The position numbers and the translations under genes are program-made. A stretch of 8,410 bases of DNA from positions 1-8,410 of the forward strand of contig JAGLJD010000081.1 in NCBI GenBank assembly GCA_023142625.1, given 5' to 3'. Origin of the DNA: Candidatus Parcubacteria bacterium (GTDB lineage: Bacteria > Patescibacteriota > Patescibacteriia > JAACEG01). The first letter of the stretch is position 1. Each line of letters begins with the position of its first letter. The notes under the pieces are model-generated. The model was not told where the DNA came from. It made no database searches and saw nothing but the letters and a program-made list of their open reading frames with translations. This document shows, one piece after another, positions 1-5,328 of this stretch.

Positions 1-2
1 TA

Positions 3-644
3 TTTGAAAAATTTGCCAGCGATAAAATTTTTAATCCGAACGATAATCCAATTTCTTTATTTATGGCTGGCTCCCCGGGCGCTGGAAAAACAGAATATTC
101 TAAGGCGTTGCTTAAAATAGCAAAGAATTCCGCAAATCCCATAGTAAGAATTGACGCTGATGAAATAAGGGAAATAATCCCGCAATATAACGGCGCTAAT
201 TCAGATATAGTCCAAAGCGCCGCATCAATAGGCGTGCATAAATTGTATGATTATATTTTGAAAAACAGGTTAAACGCTATGATTGACGGCACTTTTGCGA
301 GTTTTGAAATTGCGCATAGAAATATTAAAAGGTCGCTTAGTAGGGATAGATCTGTTGGAATATATTATATTTATCAGGATCCATTGGTTGCTTGGGAATT
401 TACAAAAAAACGGGAAAAATTAGAAGGCAGAAGAGTGCCAAAGAAAGTATTTATTGAATCGTTTTTCAACTCCAAAATAAATGTGATAAAAATCAAATCC
501 ATTTTCAAGGATGATGTAAAAATATATTTGGTTATTAAAAATTATAATAACAATGTTGAGAGATTTTATCCGAAGGTGAATAATATTGACAGTTATCTCG
601 AAACAATGTATTCTGAAGAAAAATTAAATCAATTATTAAAATAA
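3..644 (+). CDS. Zeta-toxin-like P-loop kinase, 5' partial
   Basis: This is the C-terminal part (213 codons visible) of a zeta-toxin-family P-loop kinase. The frame is open to the window edge, and the residues before the ATG at 63 (ending NPISLF) look like the beta strand leading into the P-loop. That ATG is therefore probably internal and the true start lies upstream. Counting from it, I see a Walker A motif GSPGAGKT (3-10), an acidic motif RIDADE (29-34) where zeta kinases place their catalytic Asp, DGTF (75-78), and a basic EGRRVP segment (121-126) like the family's substrate/lid region. Known zeta toxins phosphorylate UDP-N-acetylglucosamine and block wall synthesis; others in the family are non-toxic kinases of unknown substrate. 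The substrate here is unknown. No epsilon-type antitoxin is visible, although it could lie upstream. A 57-codon ORF follows after 5 bases. No Shine-Dalgarno evidence is available because the start is missing. Confidence 0.85.
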   Translation, partial: FEKFASDKIFNPNDNPISLFMAGSPGAGKTEYSKALLKIAKNSANPIVRIDADEIREIIPQYNGANSDIVQSAASIGVHKLYDYILKNRLNAMIDGTFASFEIAHRNIKRSLSRDRSVGIYYIYQDPLVAWEFTKKREKLEGRRVPKKVFIESFFNSKINVIKIKSIFKDDVKIYLVIKNYNNNVERFYPKVNNIDSYLETMYSEEKLNQLLK

Positions 645-649
645 GAAAT

Positions 650-823
650 ATGAAAGACAATAAAAAGAATTTATTTGATTTACCAGAAAAAGAGCAGATA
701 AGAATAATGAAAAGCGCGATTAGGCAAGCGAACAAGGATCAATTGGATTTGGTTAAAAGATATGATAAGAAGTTTGGAAAGGCAAAGGTTGACGGTTGCT
801 GCCAGTTTTGTGATTGCAAATAA
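650..823 (+). CDS. Small cysteine-tailed protein next to zeta kinase, 57 aa
   Basis: This short ORF begins five bases after the zeta-like gene stops, so the two are probably co-transcribed. It encodes 57 residues: a charged, helix-prone body containing DLPEKEQ (10-16) and LVKRYDKK (34-41), then a tail with four cysteines at 50, 51, 54 and 56 (CCQFCDCK) that could bind a metal. I do not recognise the family. Its small size, tight linkage and charge make it a plausible partner or antitoxin of the kinase. Classical epsilon antitoxins are longer and normally lie upstream of zeta, so this would be a different arrangement. There is no Shine-Dalgarno in front (AAATAAGAAAT then ATG), as for most genes here. 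A good terminator hairpin follows 23 bases later, which supports a real gene end. The coding call rests on codon-like composition, spacing and the terminator; the function is inference only. Confidence 0.62.
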   Translation: MKDNKKNLFDLPEKEQIRIMKSAIRQANKDQLDLVKRYDKKFGKAKVDGCCQFCDCK

Positions 824-846
824 TAAAAATTAAATTTAAATCGTAG

Positions 847-871
847 GAACGCAAATTTCGCGTTCTTTTTT
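847..871 (+). terminator. Intrinsic terminator of the zeta/small-ORF unit
   Basis: A 6-bp stem, GAACGC (847-852) with GCGTTC (860-865), encloses a 7-base loop and is followed directly by six T (866-871). It lies just after the small cysteine-tailed ORF and probably ends that transcript. Confidence 0.75.
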
Positions 872-888
872 ATTTGGGGTTTTTCGTT

Positions 889-924
889 GGTTCCATAGTC
901 CCGATAGGGCTGTGGAACCTTTTT
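889..924 (+). terminator. Second, stronger terminator hairpin
   Basis: A 13-bp stem pairs 889-901 with 907-919. It has two G-U pairs (896/912 and 899/909) and a loop at 902-906, and five T follow (920-924). It is GC-rich against an AT-rich background. It could be a back-up terminator for the upstream unit or the end of a small RNA. No promoter between it and the first terminator is visible. Confidence 0.75.
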
Positions 925-1129
925 GCAAAAGTTTGTGTTTGAAAAAAATTATTAAATAACCCCAGCGGTTTTTTGTATTTTTTAGATTCTTTAGTTTAAT
1001 TTGGCTTGTATTCATAAGTTGACAAGATCGTGCGACCGCACAGTTTCGTCAGCTTTTTTTTATTGACTTTTTTGTTGCTTAAAATCACGGAAATTCGCGG
1101 AATTATCGCTAAAGCGCCGAGCAAACCTA
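925..1129. other. Non-coding AT-rich spacer around the third hairpin
   Basis: I find no convincing ORF here. Apart from the third terminator-like hairpin (1016-1061), only weak structure is visible: AACC/GGTT with a 5-base loop near 957-970 followed by T, and a 5-bp palindrome AATTC-GCG-GAATT at 1092-1104. A TTGACT at 1063-1068 resembles a -35 box but has no -10 at a usual distance. Confidence 0.5.
1016..1061 (+). terminator. Third terminator-like long hairpin with T8
   Basis: The outer 8-bp helix pairs 1016-1023 with 1048-1055 (one G-U). After one mismatch, 1025-1028 pairs with 1043-1046 (two wobbles). After another mismatch, GTGC (1030-1033) pairs with GCAC (1038-1041) around a 4-base loop. 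A run of eight T (1054-1061) overlaps the 3' foot. No T-run follows on the opposite strand, so it works only in the + direction. No gene ends between it and the previous terminator, so it may end a short non-coding transcript or act as insulation. Confidence 0.7.
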
Positions 1130-1157
1130 TTGATTTTTATTGTTTTTATGATATAAT
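1130..1157 (+). promoter_or_regulatory. Sigma-70-type extended -10 promoter
   Basis: The -35 box is TTGATT (1130-1135), then a 16-bp spacer and a consensus -10 TATAAT (1152-1157). TG at 1149-1150 makes it an extended -10 promoter. Transcription should start near 1164, leaving a leader of about 20 bases without a Shine-Dalgarno before the ATG at 1185. It should drive the membrane protein and the ATPase gene behind it. Confidence 0.8.
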
Positions 1158-1184
1158 GAAAGAAATTTAAGAATTTAGAATTTT

Positions 1185-2624
1185 ATGGATATTAATTTAG
1201 ATCTTTCCGCCATCGGACAGAATCCTTTTATAGCCGCTTGGTTTGTTTTAAAATATTTGGGAATTCCTGTTTTTTGCGTCCTGTTTTTTATAGGAGGACG
1301 GATTTTATGGCTGAATTGGCGGCAGAATAAATACAGCGAAACTTTGGAATACACCTTATTAGCGATTGATATTCCGAAAGTGAACGAACAGAGCCCGAAA
1401 GCCGTTGAAAATATGTTTGATCAGATATCAGGAGCCCATTCAAGCATAGATTTTATTGACAAATGGTGGAATGGAAAGCTTTGCGCGAAGTTTAGTTTTG
1501 AAATTGTGAGCATAGACGGGTATATCCAGTTTTTAGTATGGACTGAAAAAAAATTTAGGGACTTAATTGAAGCGGCTGTTTACGCCCAGTATCATGATGC
1601 CGAGATTACTGAAATTGAGGATTATGCGGATTTATTGCCAGCAAGTTTTCCCGATGAGAAATATAAATTATGGGGAGCTGAATTTATAGAGACCAATAAG
1701 GATGTTTATCCGATTCAGACATACCCCTTTTTTGAGCATTCTTTAAGCCAAGAATTTAAAGATCCGATGGCGGCTTTAATGGAAATTTTAGGATTTTTAA
1801 GAAAAAATGAAAATGTCTGGATACAATATGTTGTTACCGTGACCGACACCAAATGGACAGAGAGAAGCAAAGAGGAGATAGATAAAATTGTCGGCAGAAA
1901 TAATAAATCAAGAAGCGGTTTTTTTAGCGGCATTCAGGATTTTTTTAGCGGATGGATTAGCACCACAGTAGATCAGGTTTCTGGAAAATACAGGGAGGCA
2001 AAGACGGCAGAATCATCTAGAGAGATGAATATTGGCGTTTTATCAAAATTAACTCCGAGAGAATTAGAAATGGTAAAAGCGATAGAAGCAAAAGAAGCTA
2101 AGACAGGCTTTGTGGTAAAAATGAGGATGATCTATTTTGCCGACAAGGATATTTATTCGCCAGCGCGCGGGGTTTCAGCCGTGGCAGGAGCTTTTAGGCA
2201 ATTTCAGGGCGACTTTAACGGTTTAAAGCCAGATTCTAAATTCACTAAAACAAAAGAATTTATTTTTTTCAAAAAATCGCGCCTTGCAAGGCGGCAGAAA
2301 AATATAACCGCCGCTTATAAAGAGCGCAGCAATCATTTAGGCGCTGGCGACGGTTTTATTTTAAACGCTGAAGAACTGGCCACAGTTTATCATTTTCCGA
2401 TTATAGATTCTGTCAAAATTACAGCGCTTAAAAAAGCCGAGAGCAAAAAGATTGAGCCGCCGATTGATTTGCCATTCAAGAAAGCGGAAGAAGAAAAGAT
2501 CGATAAAGAAGTTAAGGAAAAAATTAAAAAAACAGAGAAAGAAGAGATTAGCCCCGAAGAGTTGGAAAAGCTTATAAAAGAAAAGAAAAGCGGCGAGCCG
2601 CCGGCTAATCTGCCAATAAAATAA
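1185..2624 (+). CDS. Membrane-anchored partner of the HerA/TraD-like ATPase
   Basis: This is a 479-residue protein with one N-terminal hydrophobic stretch (about 14-43, possibly a bent or double pass) and a large, mostly cytosolic remainder. Residues 55-150 (EYTLLAIDIPKVNEQSPKAV, then EIVSIDGYIQFLVW and QYHDAEITEIEDY) resemble, from memory, the region that precedes the ATPase domain in larger coupling-type ATPases of these bacteria. AEELATVYHFP (395-405) is another segment I associate with this type. The tail (432-470) is a highly charged Lys/Glu helix flanked by two similar motifs, EPPIDLPF (424-431) and EPPANLPIK (471-479, the very C-terminus). The ATPase gene starts 4 bases downstream, so the two are almost certainly co-expressed. 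I infer that this protein anchors the soluble ATPase to the membrane. The start follows GAATTTT with no Shine-Dalgarno, about 20 bases after the predicted transcription start. Function is not proven. Confidence 0.8.
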   Translation: MDINLDLSAIGQNPFIAAWFVLKYLGIPVFCVLFFIGGRILWLNWRQNKYSETLEYTLLAIDIPKVNEQSPKAVENMFDQISGAHSSIDFIDKWWNGKLCAKFSFEIVSIDGYIQFLVWTEKKFRDLIEAAVYAQYHDAEITEIEDYADLLPASFPDEKYKLWGAEFIETNKDVYPIQTYPFFEHSLSQEFKDPMAALMEILGFLRKNENVWIQYVVTVTDTKWTERSKEEIDKIVGRNNKSRSGFFSGIQDFFSGWISTTVDQVSGKYREAKTAESSREMNIGVLSKLTPRELEMVKAIEAKEAKTGFVVKMRMIYFADKDIYSPARGVSAVAGAFRQFQGDFNGLKPDSKFTKTKEFIFFKKSRLARRQKNITAAYKERSNHLGAGDGFILNAEELATVYHFPIIDSVKITALKKAESKKIEPPIDLPFKKAEEEKIDKEVKEKIKKTEKEEISPEELEKLIKEKKSGEPPANLPIK

Positions 2625-2628
2625 ATTT

Positions 2629-4416
2629 ATGACAAATACTAATAATCAAAATTCAAAATTAAATCCAGCCGGCTTTGCCGAAGGGGACGATATTACATTT
2701 TTTGCGGAGACTAATTTCAGGAACAGGCGCGAGAAATTTGGAATTAAAACAGACGACAGAAGGCGGCATATGTATTTAATCGGAAAGACTGGAATGGGCA
2801 AAACCACTATGCTGGAAAATATGGTTTATCAGGACATTATCGCCGGGCATGGAGTTGCCTTAGTAGATCCCCATGGCGATTTGGTTGAAAAAATTCTTGA
2901 TTTTATACCAAAATCAAGAATAAATGATGTAGTTTATTTCAACCCAGGCGATATTCATAATCCGATCGCTTTTAATGTTTTGGAATCTCTAAATCCAGAC
3001 ACTCGCCATATCGCGGCTTCAGGATTAATAGGAATTTTTAAAAAATTATGGGCAGACTCTTGGGGGCCTCGCTTGGAATATCTTTTGCGCAACGCCATCT
3101 TAGCTTTAATGGATTCTAAGGACACTACTATTCTCGGAATTATGCGCATGCTGGCTAATAAAGAGTTTCGCAAAAAAGTCGTGTCTAAAATTCAGGATCC
3201 GATAGTGAGGTCGTTTTGGGTTGACGAATATTCCAAATACACGGGATCATTTCAGGTTGAAGCCATAAATCCGATACAGAATAAAGTCGGTCAGTTCAGT
3301 TCAACGCCTTTGATCCGCAATATTATCGGACAGGTAAAATCATCAATTAATATCAGGGATATAATGGACAACAAAAAAATATTGCTGATGAATTTGTCCA
3401 AAGGAAGAATCGGCGAAGACGCTTCAGCTTTACTGGGAGCGATGATGATTACCAAAATTCAATTAGCGGCTATGGAAAGAGTGAATGTTCCCGAAGAAGA
3501 AAGAAAAGATTTTTATCTTTATGTTGATGAATTCCAAAATTTTGCCACTGAATCTTTCGCAAGTATTTTATCAGAAGCAAGGAAGTATCGCCTTAATTTA
3601 ATTGTGGCAAACCAATATATTGAACAATTAGATGAAAAAGTCATTCCGGCTATTTTCGGAAATGTCGGCACGATAATCAGTTTTAGGATCGGACCGATTG
3701 ACGCTGAAACTATAGTTAAAGAATTTACCCCGACAGTAGAAGAGGATAATTTAGTGAACCTGAATAAATTTGATGTTTATCTTAAATTAATGATTAATGG
3801 AGTTGCGAGTGAGGCTTTTTCCGCGACAGGGCTGCCCCCTTTAGCAAAGCACGAAGGAAATACTGAAAAAATTATTAAAATTTCTCGTGAAAAGCATAGC
3901 GTGCCGCGCGAGATCGTAGAGGATAAAATTTTAAAATGGACTCAAGCGGATAACAGCCCAAAAAACGATCAAGGCAAAAATAATAGCAGCGCCGTTAAGG
4001 GCGATAAAAAGCGGGGAGACAGTGGAGCGCAAATTAAAGATAGTAAAAAAATTCGCGATAACAGCGACAAGAAAGAATTTAATATTCAATGCAGTTATTG
4101 CGGCGACGACACCAAAGTTTCTTTTGAGCCAGATGGCAAAAGACCTGTTTTTTGCAAAAGATGCTTAAAAAAATTAAGAGACAAAGAGATGAAAGTTGAA
4201 AAAAATCCAGACGGCGAATATGTAATTATTGAAAATACCGACGAAAGAAGCTTGGAATTAGAAGAAAAGATAAAACAGAATTTATCCAAAGATAAAAGTT
4301 TAGAGAATGTCAAAAATAGCGCGGATGTTAAATTAACTAAAGATGACAGCGTAGAAATTTTGCAAAAAAAATACGACAGAACCGTTTTAAAGCAGGGGCA
4401 AAAAATTAAGTTTTAA
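2629..4416 (+). CDS. FtsK/HerA-superfamily (VirD4/TraD-like) ATPase with C-terminal zinc ribbon
   Basis: This 595-residue soluble protein has a complete coupling-protein-type motor domain. Walker A is GKTGMGKTT (52-60), VDPHGD (79-84) follows, and Walker B is LYVDEFQNF (297-305) with the catalytic acidic pair D300/E301. A region resembling the VirD4/TraD nucleotide-sensing segments continues to GLPPL (401-405). A low-complexity charged linker (about 438-482) leads to a zinc ribbon, C488-x2-C491, 17 residues, then C509-x2-C512, and a charged helical tail. The family pumps DNA or DNA-protein complexes through membranes. There is no transmembrane segment here; the preceding gene, 4 bases away, supplies one. 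No relaxase or other conjugation gene is in the window, so conjugation is not shown. DNA uptake, segregation or repair are equally open. Translation starts behind AAATTT without a Shine-Dalgarno. The ATPase assignment is secure; the biological role is inference. Confidence 0.9.
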   Translation: MTNTNNQNSKLNPAGFAEGDDITFFAETNFRNRREKFGIKTDDRRRHMYLIGKTGMGKTTMLENMVYQDIIAGHGVALVDPHGDLVEKILDFIPKSRINDVVYFNPGDIHNPIAFNVLESLNPDTRHIAASGLIGIFKKLWADSWGPRLEYLLRNAILALMDSKDTTILGIMRMLANKEFRKKVVSKIQDPIVRSFWVDEYSKYTGSFQVEAINPIQNKVGQFSSTPLIRNIIGQVKSSINIRDIMDNKKILLMNLSKGRIGEDASALLGAMMITKIQLAAMERVNVPEEERKDFYLYVDEFQNFATESFASILSEARKYRLNLIVANQYIEQLDEKVIPAIFGNVGTIISFRIGPIDAETIVKEFTPTVEEDNLVNLNKFDVYLKLMINGVASEAFSATGLPPLAKHEGNTEKIIKISREKHSVPREIVEDKILKWTQADNSPKNDQGKNNSSAVKGDKKRGDSGAQIKDSKKIRDNSDKKEFNIQCSYCGDDTKVSFEPDGKRPVFCKRCLKKLRDKEMKVEKNPDGEYVIIENTDERSLELEEKIKQNLSKDKSLENVKNSADVKLTKDDSVEILQKKYDRTVLKQGQKIKF

Positions 4417-4431
4417 TATTTTAAATAAATA

Positions 4432-4440
4432 TGCTATAAT
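4432..4440 (+). promoter_or_regulatory. Extended -10 promoter upstream of the structured intergenic element
   Basis: TGCTATAAT matches an extended -10 (TG-N-TATAAT, -10 box at 4435-4440). No good -35 is visible; the expected position overlaps the stop codon of the ATPase gene. Transcription would start near 4447 and run straight into the inverted-repeat element. The 11-base core TATGNTATAAT is shared with the promoter at 1147-1157. Confidence 0.6.
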
Positions 4441-4458
4441 TTTAATTAAAGAAAATAT

Positions 4459-4479
4459 ACTTGTTGAGTAATAAATTCC
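4459..4479 (+). repeat. Left arm of imperfect inverted repeat
   Basis: The arm begins ACTTGTTGAGTAATAA and ends TTCC. It matches the reverse complement of 4635-4655 at 18 of 21 positions, plus one G-U pair if read as RNA. Matching falls away on both sides, so the ends look sharp. Confidence 0.7.
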
Positions 4480-4634
4480 GTATCGACCCCAGTTAGCCAA
4501 CGGGGCAAAAATTTTTAGATTTTAAGGCAATTTTTTTAAAAATTTTATAAGTTTATGTTAATATATAGGCGTTAAAATTTTTGGAAAATTTGACCGAATA
4601 TGCCTGTCCGACCTCTGGAGGAGAAATCGCGGTA

Positions 4635-4655
4635 GGAAGTTATTACACGACAAGT
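4635..4655 (-). repeat. Right arm of imperfect inverted repeat
   Basis: Read on the - strand it begins ACTTGTCGTGTAATAA and ends TTCC, the partner of 4459-4479. It fills the space where the -35 of the downstream promoter should be. A TATAAT is also present on the - strand just outside it (4663-4658), so inward-pointing -10 boxes flank both arms. Confidence 0.7.
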
Positions 4656-4659
4656 CTAT

Positions 4660-4665
4660 TATAAT
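4660..4665 (+). promoter_or_regulatory. Probable -10 box of the TSP3-ybeY-dagK-tsaD operon
   Basis: A consensus TATAAT lies 26 bases before the ATG at 4692, the same geometry as the promoter and start at 1152/1185 within a few bases. There is no recognisable -35 and no TG extension. The expected -35 area lies inside the right inverted-repeat arm, so folding or protein binding there could affect initiation. Confidence 0.5.
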
Positions 4666-4691
4666 CATATTTTTTAAATATAAAATATTTT

Positions 4692-5315
4692 ATGTTTAAT
4701 AAACAGGATAATTTAAACGAACAGCAATCGGATAAAACCGAAGAAGTAAAAGATATTTTTGCCGGTATTGATTCTGGCGAAAAGAATGGCGCAAGCGCAA
4801 GATTTCCAGGCATGCGTAGGAATGGAAAAAAGAAAGAATTAAGCGTTCAAGATAATCAGTTAAAAGCGCAAGAATTAGAAAACAATATAAATAAACAGCG
4901 TCAAGATAAGAAAAGAAATGTTATTAAAAAAATAACGATTTTAATAATTGTTATATTTATTTTAGCGATTATATCCGCGGCATACTATTATTTTTTTTAT
5001 AAGCCGCAAAATAATAAAAATAATGGCGATGCGGAGATTGTGAATATTATAAATACAAATCAACCAGCAGAAAACGGCGCGGACAAGATGATTGATTCAG
5101 ATTTTGACGGATTAACAGACGAGGAAGAAAAAATTCTTGGCACTGATCCGAATTTTGCCGATAGCGACGAAGACGGATTGCTTGACAAAGAAGAGATTGA
5201 AAATTACAATACAGATCCTTTGAATCCTGATACAGATGGCGACGGCTATAGCGACGGACAAGAGGTTAAAGGCGGCTATAATCCATTAGGAGAAGGGAAG
5301 TTAAAAATAAATTAA
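4692..5315 (+). CDS. Single-pass membrane protein with thrombospondin type-3 calcium-binding repeats (short)
   Basis: This 207-residue protein has a cytosolic N-terminal tail (1-78, hydrophilic, with VKDIFAGID at 19-27), one transmembrane helix (about 79-103) preceded by KRNVIKK, a short Asn-rich spacer, and a C-terminal TSP3 block. The block holds three acidic motifs of the DxDxDGxxDxxE type: DSDFDGLTDEEE (135-146), DSDEDGLLDKEE (158-169) and DTDGDGYSDGQE (180-191). Such motifs bind calcium and stiffen extracellular stalks. Positive-inside logic places the TSP3 block outside the membrane. The protein ends soon after YNPLGEGKL. It starts behind ATATTTT with no Shine-Dalgarno and lies 13 bases before a longer relative, so it is probably the first gene of the operon. 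Its binding partner and role are unknown; cell-surface structure or adhesion is a guess. Confidence 0.85.
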   Translation: MFNKQDNLNEQQSDKTEEVKDIFAGIDSGEKNGASARFPGMRRNGKKKELSVQDNQLKAQELENNINKQRQDKKRNVIKKITILIIVIFILAIISAAYYYFFYKPQNNKNNGDAEIVNIINTNQPAENGADKMIDSDFDGLTDEEEKILGTDPNFADSDEDGLLDKEEIENYNTDPLNPDTDGDGYSDGQEVKGGYNPLGEGKLKIN

Positions 5316-5328
5316 TTATATATATTTT

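Larger units (their letters stand above)
4459..4655 (+). ncRNA. Candidate structured RNA (or small inverted-repeat element), unclassified
   Basis: This region folds on paper into a four-helix junction. The closing helix pairs 4459-4479 with 4635-4655 (21 positions: 18 Watson-Crick, 1 G-U, 2 mismatches). On the 5' side is a hairpin of CCCC (4487-4490), a bulged A, GTT, loop AGCC, AAC and GGGG (to 4505). The central arm has a perfect 10-bp helix, 4538-4547 with 4573-4582, extended outward imperfectly to about 4526/4595. The 3' side has CCGA (4608-4611) with TCG..G (4627-4631) around CCT/AGG (4612-4614/4619-4621). An extended -10 promoter sits 18 bases before the first arm. A long closing stem, open middle and long apical arm vaguely recall 6S RNA in size and shape, but I see no signature that proves it, nor any riboswitch consensus I know. 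A short transposon-like element is the main alternative, and a 5' leader of the TSP3 operon is also possible. Confidence 0.4.

Noticed and set aside
535..735. - strand open frame across the end of the zeta gene and the start of the 57-residue ORF
   Set aside because: Hydrophobic, low-complexity translation of AT-rich antisense DNA; it lies opposite two better-supported genes.
1715..1933. - strand open frames inside large genes (also 2955-3173, 4095-4313, 5266-5448, 5403-5642, 5979-6161, 6789-7016 and 7709-7939)
   Set aside because: All are antisense to well-supported + strand genes, have skewed composition, and match no family I know.
1185..4416. Conjugative plasmid or integrative element
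   Set aside because: A coupling-like ATPase alone is not enough: there is no relaxase, integrase, mating-pore gene or attachment site, and the neighbours are core chromosomal genes.
4600..4635. 11-codon ORF (MPVRPLEEKSR) inside the structured element, close to a GGAGGAG sequence
   Set aside because: The purine-rich sequence lies inside the ORF and not before a start, and the region is better explained by base pairing. A leader peptide cannot be excluded but nothing supports it.
4625..4637. - strand CCTACCGCGA resembling part of the T-box consensus
   Set aside because: No specifier stem, no terminator/antiterminator pair and no - strand gene behind it.
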